Source: Citrobacter portucalensis (lineage in GTDB: Bacteria > Pseudomonadota > Gammaproteobacteria > Enterobacterales > Enterobacteriaceae). From it: a stretch of 64,000 nt of DNA. The stretch covers positions 248,001-312,000 of the forward strand of contig NZ_MVFY01000004.1 of assembly GCF_002042885.1 (NCBI RefSeq). The letters run 5' to 3'. Position numbers and translations under genes: made by a program. The notes beneath the pieces are model-generated. The model was not told the origin of the DNA and did not search any database. It saw only the letters and a list, made by a program, of their open reading frames with translations. This document shows, one piece after another, positions 34,981 through 45,757 of this stretch (positions within the stretch are counted from its first letter, which is position 1; each line of letters starts with the position of its first letter).

Positions 34981-35712
34981 TTAGCCGCGCTGGCGGACGG
35001 CTTCAAACAGGCAGATGCCCGTCGCAACTGAAACGTTCAATGACGAAACGCTCCCTGCCATCGGGATGCTGATCAGTTCGTCACAGTGTTCGCGAGTCAG
35101 ACGGCGCATACCTTCACCCTCTGCGCCCATCACCAGCGCCAGACGACCGGTCATTTTGCTCTGATAGAGAGTATGGTCGGCTTCACCTGCGGTTCCGACG
35201 ATCCAGATATTCTCTTCCTGCAGCATACGCATGGTGCGCGCCAGGTTGGTGACGCGGATCAGCGGTACGCTTTCTGCCGCACCACAGGCCACTTTTTTCG
35301 CCGTCGCATTCAACTGTGCGGAACGATCCTTCGGTACGATTACAGCATGTACGCCAGCGGCATCGGCGCTACGCAGGCATGCGCCCAGGTTATGCGGATC
35401 GGTGACGCCATCGAGGATCAAAAAGAACGGCTGATCGAGCGTAGCAATCAGATCCGGCAGATCGTTTTCCTGATACTGACGGCCAGGCTTCACGCGAGCA
35501 ATAATCCCCTGATGTACCGCACCCTCGCTTTTCTCATCCAGAAACTGACGGTTAGCCAGTTGAATGACAACACCCTGTGCTTCCAGTGCGTGGATCAGCG
35601 GCAGCAGGCGTTTATCTTCACGACCTTTGAGAATAAAGACGTCCTGGAAGCGCTCAGGCGCACGTTCCAGCAGGGCCTGCACCGCATGGATGCCGTAAAT
35701 CATTTCACTCAT
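34981..35712 (-). CDS. rlmB: RlmB, 23S rRNA Gm2251 2'-O-methyltransferase
   Basis: 243-residue SPOUT/TrmH-family methyltransferase that methylates G2251 in the peptidyl-transferase P loop of 23S rRNA. Motifs are [21 protein letters not shown] (motif 1), [10 protein letters not shown] (motif 2) and [18 protein letters not shown] (motif 3, trefoil knot). An N-terminal substrate-binding L30e-like domain covers about 1-75. The frame opens at 35751, but ATG 35712 reproduces the E. coli start MSEMIYG. It is 72 bases after rnr in the same operon. Confidence 0.97.
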   Translation of the reverse strand: MSEMIYGIHAVQALLERAPERFQDVFILKGREDKRLLPLIHALEAQGVVIQLANRQFLDEKSEGAVHQGIIARVKPGRQYQENDLPDLIATLDQPFFLILDGVTDPHNLGACLRSADAAGVHAVIVPKDRSAQLNATAKKVACGAAESVPLIRVTNLARTMRMLQEENIWIVGTAGEADHTLYQSKMTGRLALVMGAEGEGMRRLTREHCDELISIPMAGSVSSLNVSVATGICLFEAVRQRG

Positions 35713-35784
35713 GAATGTACTCGTTAATAGTTTATGCGTAACGCCGGGCAACGCGAAGGTTGCCCGACTTACAGTCTATGGCTG

Positions 35785-38247
35785 TTATTGTGCGACTTTC
35801 TTTTTCGCCGCACGTTTAGCTTTAGTGGCGGCAGCAATTTTAAGCGTTTTTGCCGAGGGCTTTTTCGCTTTTTTATCGCCTTTCTTCTCAGCCGCATTCT
35901 TATCCGCCTGAGGTTTGGCTCTGCCTTTCTTCTCGCCGCGGAAAGCGCTGTCCGGCTCGAAATTCACCTTTTTGCCCATCTGACGACGTTTACCGGTATT
36001 TTTACCCGCATCGCCTTTTTTGGCTTTTTCGCGCGCGGTTTTACCTTCATTACGCGGCGCACGTTCGCTGGAGATCAAGCTGAAGTCGATCTTACGCTCG
36101 TCCATGTTGACTGCTTCCACGCGAACTTCCACGCGATCGCCCAGGCGATACATCTGGCCGCTGGATTCCCCCGTCAGGCGCTGCCCAACCTGGTCGAAAC
36201 GATAGTAGTCGTTATCCAGAGAGGAGACATGCACCAGACCATCGATAAACAGTTCATCGAGACGGACAAAGAAACCAAATCCGGTCACGCTGGCAATCAC
36301 GCCTTTGAAGACATTACCCACCTGGTCCAGCATGAAGTCGCACTTCAGCCAGTCAGAGACATCGCGCGTGGCTTCATCAGCACGGCGCTCGGCCATCGAA
36401 CAGTGCTGACCCAGTTGCAGCATCTCTTCCATCGAATAATGGTAGCCACCGGTTTCCGTTGTGTTGCCCTTATGGCCCTGCTCCTGCGCCAGCAGATACT
36501 TAATCGCCCGGTGCAAGGAGAGATCCGGGTAACGACGGATCGGTGAAGTAAAGTGTGCATAAGATTGCAGCGCCAGACCAAAGTGACCACGGTTTTCCGG
36601 ATCGTAAATCGCCTGCTTCATCGAACGCAGCAGCATGGTTTGCAGCATTTCTGCGTCAGGACGGTCAGCAATCGACTCCAGCAGTTCAGCGTAATCACGC
36701 GGCTCAGGTTTGTTGCCACCAGGCAGCTCCAGCCCCAGCTCTGCCAGGACGGAACGGAACGAGTTAATCGCTTCGGTCGTCGGCTTATCGTGAATACGGA
36801 ACAGCGCTGGCTCTTTGGCTTTCTCAACGAATCGCGCCGCTGAGATGTTCGCCATGATCATGCACTCTTCAATCAGCTTGTGTGCGTCGTTACGCTGCGT
36901 CTGCTCGATACGCTCAATACGGCGTTCAGCATTGAAGATAAACTTCGCCTCTTCACTTTCAAACGAGATACCGCCACGCTCTTCACGGGCCTTATCCAGC
37001 ACTTTGTAGAGGTTATGCAGCTCTTCAATGTGTTTAACCAACGGTGCGTACTGCTCACGCAGCTCCTGGTCGCCTTGCAGCATATGCCAGACCTTGGTGT
37101 AGGTCAGACGCGCATGGGAGCTCATGACCGCTTCGTAGAATTTAAAGCCAGTTAAGCGGCCTTTCGACGAAATGGTCATTTCACAGACCATACACAACCG
37201 GTCCACCTGCGGGTTGAGTGAACACAATCCGTTAGACAGCACTTCCGGCAGCATCGGAACTACCTGCGACGGGAAGTAAACGGATGTGCCACGGCTACGC
37301 GCTTCCTGGTCCAGCGGAGTCGGCGGGCGAACGTAATAGCTTACGTCAGCAATCGCCACCCATAAACGCCAACCACCGCCGCGTTTCTTCTCGCAGTAGA
37401 CCGCATCGTCGAAGTCGCGCGCATCTTCGCCATCGATAGTCACCAGCGGCAGGGAGCGCAGATCGACACGTCCTACTTTCGCCTCTTCCGGCACTTCTTC
37501 TTTCAGCCCGGCGACCTGTTTCTCAACCGCCTGAGGCCAGATATATGGGATTTCATGAGTACGCAGGGCCATATCCACGGCCATGCTGGTTCCCATGTTA
37601 TCGCCCAGCACTTCAACAATTTTGCCCACCGCTTTGGTGCGGCGAGTCGGACGCTGGGTCAGTTCAACGACGACCACAAAGCCCATACGAGCGCCCATTA
37701 CCTCTTCCGGCGGGATCAGAATATCGAAGCTCAGGCGGCTGTCGTCTGGGACGACAAACCCAACACCAGCGTCGGTGAAGTAGCGACCGACAATCTGGCT
37801 GGTTTTCGGCACCAGTACGCGCACAATACGCGCTTCGCGGCGACCTTTACGGTCCGCGCCCAACGGCTGCGCCAGCACCTGATCGCCATGAATGCAGGTT
37901 TTCATTTGCTCGCTGGACAGATACAGGTCATCTTTGCGGCCTTCAACGCGCAGAAAGCCGTAGCCATCACGGTGGCCAATAACGGTACCTTTCAGCAGGT
38001 CGAGACGTTCCGGCAGCGCATAGCACTGACGACGGGTGAAGACCAGTTGTCCGTCACGCTCCATCGCGCGCAGGCGACGACGCAGCGCTTCTTGCTGCTC
38101 TTCACCTTCAATATTGAGTTCAGCGGCCAGCTCATCGCGGTTGGCCGGCTTTTCACGTTTAGTTAAATGTTCGAGGATAAATTCCCGGCTCGGGATAGGA
38201 TTCGCGTATTTTTCTGCTTCGCGTTCCTGGAAAGGATCTTGTGACAT
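35785..38247 (-). CDS. rnr: Ribonuclease R
   Basis: 820-residue 3'-to-5' exoribonuclease of the RNB family (813 in E. coli). It degrades structured RNA, rRNA and, with SmpB and tmRNA, mRNA of stalled ribosomes. Domain order: HTH (about 20-85), two cold-shock domains (about 85-230), RNB core with the metal-binding [16 protein letters not shown], an S1 domain (about 645-730), then a long lysine-rich tail that ends [11 protein letters not shown]. Start ATG 38247 follows ggaggaaccg. It is 38 bases after nsrR, as in E. coli. Confidence 0.97.
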   Translation of the reverse strand: MSQDPFQEREAEKYANPIPSREFILEHLTKREKPANRDELAAELNIEGEEQQEALRRRLRAMERDGQLVFTRRQCYALPERLDLLKGTVIGHRDGYGFLRVEGRKDDLYLSSEQMKTCIHGDQVLAQPLGADRKGRREARIVRVLVPKTSQIVGRYFTDAGVGFVVPDDSRLSFDILIPPEEVMGARMGFVVVVELTQRPTRRTKAVGKIVEVLGDNMGTSMAVDMALRTHEIPYIWPQAVEKQVAGLKEEVPEEAKVGRVDLRSLPLVTIDGEDARDFDDAVYCEKKRGGGWRLWVAIADVSYYVRPPTPLDQEARSRGTSVYFPSQVVPMLPEVLSNGLCSLNPQVDRLCMVCEMTISSKGRLTGFKFYEAVMSSHARLTYTKVWHMLQGDQELREQYAPLVKHIEELHNLYKVLDKAREERGGISFESEEAKFIFNAERRIERIEQTQRNDAHKLIEECMIMANISAARFVEKAKEPALFRIHDKPTTEAINSFRSVLAELGLELPGGNKPEPRDYAELLESIADRPDAEMLQTMLLRSMKQAIYDPENRGHFGLALQSYAHFTSPIRRYPDLSLHRAIKYLLAQEQGHKGNTTETGGYHYSMEEMLQLGQHCSMAERRADEATRDVSDWLKCDFMLDQVGNVFKGVIASVTGFGFFVRLDELFIDGLVHVSSLDNDYYRFDQVGQRLTGESSGQMYRLGDRVEVRVEAVNMDERKIDFSLISSERAPRNEGKTAREKAKKGDAGKNTGKRRQMGKKVNFEPDSAFRGEKKGRAKPQADKNAAEKKGDKKAKKPSAKTLKIAAATKAKRAAKKKVAQ

Positions 38248-38285
38248 GTCGGTTCCTCCGTCATCATCGCTGCTGGCGGGAGTCG

Positions 38286-38711
38286 TTACTCCACCAGCAA
38301 TAATTTATAAAGCGGTTGATTCTTTTCAACCAAATCAGCAAGTGTGTAGTTGTCCAGTTCCGTGAGAAAACTTTGCACTGCTTTAGAAAGCGCCTGTTTG
38401 AGTCTACAGGCCGGGGTAATGTGGCAAAACTCGCTGCTACAGTTGACCAACGATAAGGGTTCCAGCTCGCGAACCACATCACCAATACCAATATCCTTAG
38501 CGGGTTTACCCAGGCGGATACCGCCATTTTTTCCTCGAATAGCAGTAACAAAGCCCGCCCGGCTAAGTTGATTGATTATTTTGACCATATGATTACGGGA
38601 CACGCCGTAGACTTCTGTCACCTCAGAAATACTGGTCATACGTCCTTCGGGAAGTGACGCCATGTAGATTAGCGCACGTAATCCGTAATCGGTGAAACTT
38701 GTTAACTGCAC
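38286..38711 (-). CDS. nsrR: NsrR, nitric-oxide-sensing Rrf2-family repressor
   Basis: 141-residue iron-sulfur repressor that loses DNA binding when nitric oxide attacks its cluster. The winged helix (about 1-80, [26 protein letters not shown]) is followed by the cluster-binding [13 protein letters not shown], giving Cys91, Cys96 and Cys102. It heads the nsrR-rnr-rlmB operon. A consensus operator for it precedes ytfE in this window at 16500-16522. Confidence 0.97.
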   Translation of the reverse strand: MQLTSFTDYGLRALIYMASLPEGRMTSISEVTEVYGVSRNHMVKIINQLSRAGFVTAIRGKNGGIRLGKPAKDIGIGDVVRELEPLSLVNCSSEFCHITPACRLKQALSKAVQSFLTELDNYTLADLVEKNQPLYKLLLVE

Positions 38712-38844
38712 ATCAACCTCAGGAAAAGGGATAAAACGGATAAACCTGGTAGTATTAATTACATTGATGATAAACCAGCCACCAGCCAGGTCGCTAATTT
38801 ATTTCAGTTCGGGAAGGAAAAAAGCGAGGAACTTACGTGATTTT

Positions 38845-38885
38845 AAGCCGGATTCTGATGCAAAGCACCTTATCCGGCCTAAATT
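38845..38885. repeat. REP element between nsrR and purA
   Basis: REP signature taagccggattctgatgcaaagcaccttatccggcct, with pairing arms gccgga/tccggc. It lies between the purA stop and the nsrR start on the same strand, where it may stabilise the purA mRNA end. Confidence 0.82.
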
Positions 38886-38927
38886 AGTGCAAGCGCAGCG
38901 CCGTTTGACGCTACGCTATAACCAGAA

Positions 38928-40229
<1,302 letters not shown>

Positions 40230-40232
40230 TCA

Positions 40233-40248
40233 AAATCACCGTTTGCTT
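40233..40248 (-). promoter_or_regulatory. Candidate PurR operator in the purA leader
   Basis: On the minus strand AAGCAAACGGTGATTT fits ten of the twelve fixed positions of the PurR consensus ANGCAANCGNTTNCNT. It lies 7-22 bases before the purA start, downstream of a likely TAGAAT -10 near 40256. E. coli purA is also controlled by PurR sites in its leader. Confidence 0.55.
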
Positions 40249-40328
40249 AAAAATGGATTCTACCACCGCTTTTTCAGATATACAGCACTTTTTGCATGCG
40301 AAAATCCGCAAATTAGTCTACTTATTGT

Positions 40329-40526
40329 TCAGCCAATCGTTTTCCTCAACATGTAGTAGACCACAACGCCCGCAACCACAAGACCCCCACCAAAACGACG
40401 CAAAATATTTTCGGGAAGTTGCGCCATTGCAGAGATCATTTTCTTCCATGCGCTGGGATAAAGCATCGGACCCAGCCCTTCCAGCACCAAAACCAGCGCG
40501 AGCGCCAGCAAAATTGTTGAATTCAT
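40329..40526 (-). CDS. yjeT: YjeT, DUF2065 small membrane protein
   Basis: 65-residue inner-membrane protein, the same length as in E. coli, with two hydrophobic helices (about 4-22 and 46-62) separated by a basic loop. Its function is unknown. The conserved linkage behind hflC and before purA suggests a role near the FtsH/HflKC complex or the membrane, but this is only context. ATG 40526 matches the E. coli start MNSTI; the longer frame to 40560 is rejected. Confidence 0.92.
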   Translation of the reverse strand: MNSTILLALALVLVLEGLGPMLYPSAWKKMISAMAQLPENILRRFGGGLVVAGVVVYYMLRKTIG

Positions 40527-40608
40527 CCATCGCCCTTGTATAAAAAGAAAACCACCGCATCCCTGGAGATGCCGGTGGTTTTGCTGCTTTAAAACCGCTG
40601 GAACGCGA

Positions 40609-41613
40609 TTAGCGTGTCGCGGTATTTGGTGTCTTCATGTAGCGGAAGAAATCGCTGTCCGGGCTCATGACCATTACGTCCTGATTCCCTTCAAAGCTCT
40701 TCTCGTAAGCACGCAGGCTACGGATGAAGGCGTAGAAGTCCGGATCCTGACTGAACGCATCGGCAAACAGCTTAGCGGCTTCTGCATCGCCTTCACCGCG
40801 CATAATACGGCCCTGACGCTCAGATTCTGCCAGCGTTTTAGTGACTTCATAGTCAGCCGTTGCACGCAGTTTTTCCGCCTCTTCCTGGCCTTGTGAACGA
40901 TGGCGACGCGCTACCGCTTCACGCTCAGCGCGCATACGGTTGTAGATAGCCTCGGACACTTCAGCAGGCAGGTTGATTTGCTTAATACGCACGTCAACCA
41001 CTTCGATGCCCAATGCCGCCATACTGTTCGGGTTGATGACCGGTACTTTACCGTTCGTTTCAGCCTGAACACGTTCAGCCGCTTCGGCAATCGCGCTATC
41101 TGCTGCCGGAGTCGCCACTTCATCTTCCGTGCCAGCAGAACCGGAGTTCAGCGCGTCACGAACTTCCAGGGTCAGACGACCGCGGGAATCGGTAACGATG
41201 TCCTTCACGTCCAGACGACCAATTTCAGAACGCAGACGGTCAGAGAACTTACGTTTCAGCAGGACTTCCGCCTGAGAAACATCGCCACCGCCCGTTGCCA
41301 GGTAGTAACGGCTAAAGTCACTGATGCGCCACTTGATGTAGGAGTCAACGATCAGGTCTTTCTTCTCTTTGGTAACAAAGCGATCGGCCTGGTTGTCCAT
41401 GGTCTGAATACGCGCATCCAGCATCTTCACAGATTCAATAAACGGAATCTTGAAGTGCAGGCCTGGTGCAACGACCAGCGGCTTGTTTTCATCGTCACGC
41501 AGAACTTTACCAAAGCGCAGAGTAATACCGCGCTCGCCTTCTTTGACCACAAAGACAGACATGAACAGAACTACCAGAACGATGATGATAATCGCAATAA
41601 CTGACTTACGCAT
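40609..41613 (-). CDS. hflC: HflC, subunit of the HflKC modulator of FtsH
   Basis: 334-residue stomatin/prohibitin-family protein. One N-terminal membrane helix (about 4-24), then a periplasmic SPFH/band-7 domain (about 25-200) and a long charged coiled coil (about 215-320). With HflK it forms a large cage around FtsH hexamers and limits their access to membrane protein substrates. Two bases separate it from hflK. Length matches E. coli. Confidence 0.97.
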   Translation of the reverse strand: MRKSVIAIIIIVLVVLFMSVFVVKEGERGITLRFGKVLRDDENKPLVVAPGLHFKIPFIESVKMLDARIQTMDNQADRFVTKEKKDLIVDSYIKWRISDFSRYYLATGGGDVSQAEVLLKRKFSDRLRSEIGRLDVKDIVTDSRGRLTLEVRDALNSGSAGTEDEVATPAADSAIAEAAERVQAETNGKVPVINPNSMAALGIEVVDVRIKQINLPAEVSEAIYNRMRAEREAVARRHRSQGQEEAEKLRATADYEVTKTLAESERQGRIMRGEGDAEAAKLFADAFSQDPDFYAFIRSLRAYEKSFEGNQDVMVMSPDSDFFRYMKTPNTATR

Positions 41614-41615
41614 CG

Positions 41616-42869
41616 TTATTCCCCCTGACGCTGGTAGTCGTTACGCTGCGCATTCGCGCGGCGTTGGTCCATAATATCGCCCTGACTGGTGGACGATGTG
41701 TTGCTTGCTCCAGTGCTGGAAGTCGTTGCTGGCGGCAGACGCAGCAGGTTTGAACTGCTGTCAGTCTTTGCTGCTGGCGCACTACCACCTTTCAGCATTT
41801 GATCCAGCGGCAGAACCATCAAATTGCTGCCTTTATCGTTAACCAGGACTTTGCGGGTATTGCTCAGCACTTTTTCCATGGTTTCGATATACAGACGCTC
41901 GCGGGTAATTTGCGGTGCGGCTTTATATTCCGGCAGAATTTTTGCGAAGCGAGCCACTTCACCCTGTGCTTCCAGGATTGTCTGAGTCTTATACGCACGC
42001 GCTTCTTCCAGAATACGCTGCGCCTGACCGTTTGCACGCGGCTGAACTTCGTTGGTGTACGCTTCCGCTTCACGGATGTACTGCTGTTCGTTTTCACGTG
42101 CTGCGATAGCATCGTCAAACGCGGCTTTTACTTCTTCCGGCGGACGTGCAGCCTGGAAGTTGACGTCCAGCAGGGTGATACCCATGTTGTACGGACGGAT
42201 CGTTTCTTCCAGTTCACGTTGGGTATCGCTACGAATAACGGTACGACCTTCGGTCAGGATACGGTCCATGGTGTATTTACCGATAACCCCACGCAGGGCA
42301 CTGTCGGTAGCCTGACGCAGACTGTCATCCGCGCTGGTTACGCTAAACAGGTAACGCTGCGGATCGGTCACGCGGTACTGTACGTTCATTTCGACGCGCA
42401 CGACGTTTTCGTCAGAGGTCAGCATGACGCCGGATGCGGCAAGTTCACGCACGGCTTCAACGTTGACCGGTGTCACTTCGTCGACAAAGGTCGGTTTCCA
42501 GTTCAGACCCGGTTCAACCAAATGGCTGAATTTACCGAAGCGTGTCACCACGCCGCGTTCCGCTTCTTTAATGGTATAGAAACCGCTGGCCGCCCAGATA
42601 ATGACGATAGCGGCCGCTGCGATAGTAAAGACTCGACCGCCCAGTTGCGGACGCGGGCCTTGCGATGAACTACCGCCGCCAGAGCCAGTACCTTTACCGC
42701 CACCCAGACCACCGAGCTTTTTACTCAGTTTGCGGAAGATATCGTCCAGATCGGGAGGTCCCTGCTCGCGACCACCTTTGTTTCCATTTCCCTCAGGGTT
42801 GCCGCCAGGTTTGCTGCTTCCCCAGGGGTCGCGGTCTTGTCCGTTATTACCGGGCTGATTCCACGCCAT
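41616..42869 (-). CDS. hflK: HflK, subunit of the HflKC modulator of FtsH
   Basis: 417-residue partner of HflC (419 in E. coli). The cytoplasmic N-terminal segment is rich in glycine, proline and asparagine (residues 1-78), followed by one membrane helix (about 80-98), an SPFH domain (about 98-290) and a coiled coil. The C-terminal tail is rich in serine and glutamine. ATG 42869. The 189-base gap to hflX is filled mostly by an ERIC element, not by coding sequence, which is longer than in E. coli. Confidence 0.97.
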   Translation of the reverse strand: MAWNQPGNNGQDRDPWGSSKPGGNPEGNGNKGGREQGPPDLDDIFRKLSKKLGGLGGGKGTGSGGGSSSQGPRPQLGGRVFTIAAAAIVIIWAASGFYTIKEAERGVVTRFGKFSHLVEPGLNWKPTFVDEVTPVNVEAVRELAASGVMLTSDENVVRVEMNVQYRVTDPQRYLFSVTSADDSLRQATDSALRGVIGKYTMDRILTEGRTVIRSDTQRELEETIRPYNMGITLLDVNFQAARPPEEVKAAFDDAIAARENEQQYIREAEAYTNEVQPRANGQAQRILEEARAYKTQTILEAQGEVARFAKILPEYKAAPQITRERLYIETMEKVLSNTRKVLVNDKGSNLMVLPLDQMLKGGSAPAAKTDSSSNLLRLPPATTSSTGASNTSSTSQGDIMDQRRANAQRNDYQRQGE

Positions 42870-42897
42870 TTTTGTGCTCCATATTTGTTATGCGATG

Positions 42898-43025
42898 CTA
42901 TACCTGCGTCTTTTGCGCTGCCGTTGCGTTGGCTGCGTCCCTCAACGCCAGTCACATAGTTGACTATGCTCCTGGAGATTTCAGGACTTGCCGCCTTCCT
43001 GCCGCACAAAATCCACAAGGTATAG
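42898..43025. repeat. ERIC element in the hflX-hflK gap
   Basis: 128 bases with inverted ends (ctatacct/aggtatag), the ERIC core cgccagtcacatagttgactatgctcctggagatttcagg and the conserved ttgccgccttcctg flank. It fills most of the intergenic space inside the hfq-hflX-hflK-hflC operon. Confidence 0.85.
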
Positions 43026-43058
43026 AGGCGAAAAAATCTTCAGGCCATATCCGTCAGA

Positions 43059-44339
43059 TCAGACAACATAGTCTTCCAGTGCCGGTTCTTGTTTACAGAG
43101 GCGACGCCAGTCTACGATCGGCATTCGAACCTGCAGACCTACGCTGCCGTCCTCCTCCATCCACTCTTTTTCTATTGCCTGAAGTTGATAAAACCGGCTT
43201 CTCAAACGCCCTTCCTGCGGCGGCAAACGCAACGTATGCTGCGCCACCTCACCGGAAAGTCGCTCAGTCAAAGCCTGAAAAAGTTGTGGTATACCAATCC
43301 CCGTTTGCGCTGATACCCAAACGCGAATGGGTTTATTCTCTTCATCTCTGTCGATACGCGGCTCAAAGTCATCCAACATATCGATTTTATTCATCACCAG
43401 CAGGGTCGGGATCTCATGCGCATCGATCTCTTCGAGCACCGTATCGACGGCCTCAATGTTTTCCTGCACACGAAAATCTGCTGCATCAATAACGTGCAGC
43501 AACAATGTCGCCTGACGTGTTTCCTGCAAGGTGGCCTTAAACGCCGCCACCAGGTCGTGCGGCAAATGACGGATAAACCCAACGGTATCCGCCAGCACGG
43601 TCTCACCCACGTCCGCCACGTCTATTCTGCGTAGCGTCGGGTCCAGGGTCGCAAACAGCTGATCCGCTGCGTAGACCTGGGCTTCGGTGATCTGGTTGAA
43701 CAGGGTGGATTTTCCGGCGTTGGTATATCCCACCAGTGATACGGTTGGGACATCCGCTTTCTTGCGCGACTGTCGCCCCTGCTCACGTTGCTTTTCAACT
43801 TTTTCCAGGCGCGACTGTATCTGCAAAATGCGATTACGCAGCAAACGACGGTCGGTTTCGAGCTGGGTTTCACCCGGACCGCGCAAACCAATCCCGCCCT
43901 TTTGCCGTTCAAGGTGAGTCCAGCCACGGACCAGACGCGTAGCCATATGGCGCAACTGCGCCAGCTCAACCTGCAACTTACCCTCATGGGTTCGCGCACG
44001 CTGGGCAAAAATATCTAAAATGAGACCAGTCCTGTCGATAACAAGACACTGGCACAACTGTTCCAGGTTACGTTCCTGGGCAGGGCTTAGAGCATGATCA
44101 AAAATCACCACCGCAGCGCCAGTCGCTTTTACGGCTTCGGCAATTTCGATTGCCTTACCTTCACCAACAAAATACTTCGGGTGCGGTGCTTTACGGCTCC
44201 CGGTAATCACCTGCATTGCTTCGACACCGGCGGAAGAAACCAGAGATTCAAACTCCTGGAGGTCTTCCATATCTTTGTCTTGCGAAAAATAGATGTGTAC
44301 CAGTACCGCCTGCTCACCGGCATCATAACGGTCAAACAA
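43059..44339 (-). CDS. hflX: HflX, ribosome-associated GTPase
   Basis: 426-residue OBG-HflX family GTPase that splits stalled or heat-damaged 70S ribosomes. N-terminal HflX domain about 1-195, then the G domain: G1 [10 protein letters not shown]3 DTVGF, G4 NKID. The start codon is TTG at 44339, preceded by AAGGGG; the protein then begins [10 protein letters not shown], as in E. coli. It lies 74 bases after hfq. Confidence 0.96.
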   Translation of the reverse strand: MFDRYDAGEQAVLVHIYFSQDKDMEDLQEFESLVSSAGVEAMQVITGSRKAPHPKYFVGEGKAIEIAEAVKATGAAVVIFDHALSPAQERNLEQLCQCLVIDRTGLILDIFAQRARTHEGKLQVELAQLRHMATRLVRGWTHLERQKGGIGLRGPGETQLETDRRLLRNRILQIQSRLEKVEKQREQGRQSRKKADVPTVSLVGYTNAGKSTLFNQITEAQVYAADQLFATLDPTLRRIDVADVGETVLADTVGFIRHLPHDLVAAFKATLQETRQATLLLHVIDAADFRVQENIEAVDTVLEEIDAHEIPTLLVMNKIDMLDDFEPRIDRDEENKPIRVWVSAQTGIGIPQLFQALTERLSGEVAQHTLRLPPQEGRLRSRFYQLQAIEKEWMEEDGSVGLQVRMPIVDWRRLCKQEPALEDYVV

Positions 44340-44413
44340 GCGTCAACCCCTTAATATAAATCAACGGGGAACACAGGATCGCTGGCTCCCCGTATGTAAA
44401 ACAGCTAATAACC

Positions 44414-44734
<321 letters not shown>

Positions 44735-44806
44735 TTATATGCTTATTTGTACTTTGAACCTTTCGATTCTGAAAAATTGCGCACGATACGTTTCAATTGT
44801 ACACAT

Positions 44807-45757
44807 TCAGTTCGCGATAGCACCAACAACCTGTAATACTTCGTTTCGCGCCTGGTCAGGCTTTTCACTGTCAAGCCAGTGCACCCCTTCCCAACCACGC
44901 AACCAGGTTACCTGTCGCTTCGCCAACTGCCTCGTGGCGCAAACACCTCTATAAACCATTTCATCGTATGAAATTTCGCCTTCAATGTATGACCACATCT
45001 GGCGATACCCTACACAACGAATGGAAGGCAAATCCGTATGCAAATCTCCACGGGCAAAAAGCGCCCGGACTTCTGCTTCAAAACCTGAAGCTAACATCTG
45101 ATGAAAACGCTGCTCAATTCGCTGATGGAGCAGTTCACGGCTCGCCGGGGCGATTGCAAACTGATGCACCTGATACGGCAAAGCATCTCCTGACGTTTGC
45201 GTCAGCTCCGTTAAAGTTTTACCCGAAATGAAAAAAACTTCCAGTGCCCGGGAAAGTCTTTGCGGATCATTTGGATGAATACGCGCCGCTGCCACGGGAT
45301 CGATGTCCTGAAGCTGTCGGTGTAACGCGTCCCAACCCTGCTCTGCCGCCTGCTGCTCAATTCTGGCCCTGACTACCGGGTCCGCCGACGGTAACGGCGA
45401 CAGTCCTTCAAGCAAGGCTTTGAAATATAACATTGTGCCGCCCACCAGCAACGGGATACGGCCCGTGGCGGTGATGTCGGCCATTTCGGCTAACGCATCG
45501 CGACGAAAATCCGCAGCGGAGTACGCCTGCGATGGATCGCGGATATCCAGCAATCGGTGCGGTGCGGCCTGTAATTCAGCTGCATCAGGCTTAGCTGTAC
45601 CGATATCCATCCCCTTGTAAATAAGGGCGGAATCAACGCTTATCAACTCTATGGGCAAAACTTTACGCAATTCAATTGCTAATGCCGTTTTACCGGAGGC
45701 CGTTGGCCCCATCAAAAAAATCGCCTTTGGCAGGCTCGCCTTACGGGTATCACTCAT
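44807..45757 (-). CDS. miaA: MiaA, tRNA dimethylallyltransferase
   Basis: 316-residue enzyme that transfers dimethylallyl to A37 of tRNAs reading UNN codons, the first step to ms2i6A. The P-loop [11 protein letters not shown] is at about residues 17-27; the catalytic [19 protein letters not shown] and the [18 protein letters not shown] segments follow. Its first eight bases overlap the end of mutL, as in E. coli, so translation may be coupled. Confidence 0.97.
   Translation of the reverse strand: MSDTRKASLPKAIFLMGPTASGKTALAIELRKVLPIELISVDSALIYKGMDIGTAKPDAAELQAAPHRLLDIRDPSQAYSAADFRRDALAEMADITATGRIPLLVGGTMLYFKALLEGLSPLPSADPVVRARIEQQAAEQGWDALHRQLQDIDPVAAARIHPNDPQRLSRALEVFFISGKTLTELTQTSGDALPYQVHQFAIAPASRELLHQRIEQRFHQMLASGFEAEVRALFARGDLHTDLPSIRCVGYRQMWSYIEGEISYDEMVYRGVCATRQLAKRQVTWLRGWEGVHWLDSEKPDQARNEVLQVVGAIAN

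Noticed and set aside
35734-38166. Plus-strand frames of 200-270 codons over rnr
   Set aside because: Shadow frames of RNase R; rnr is fully conserved in the other direction.
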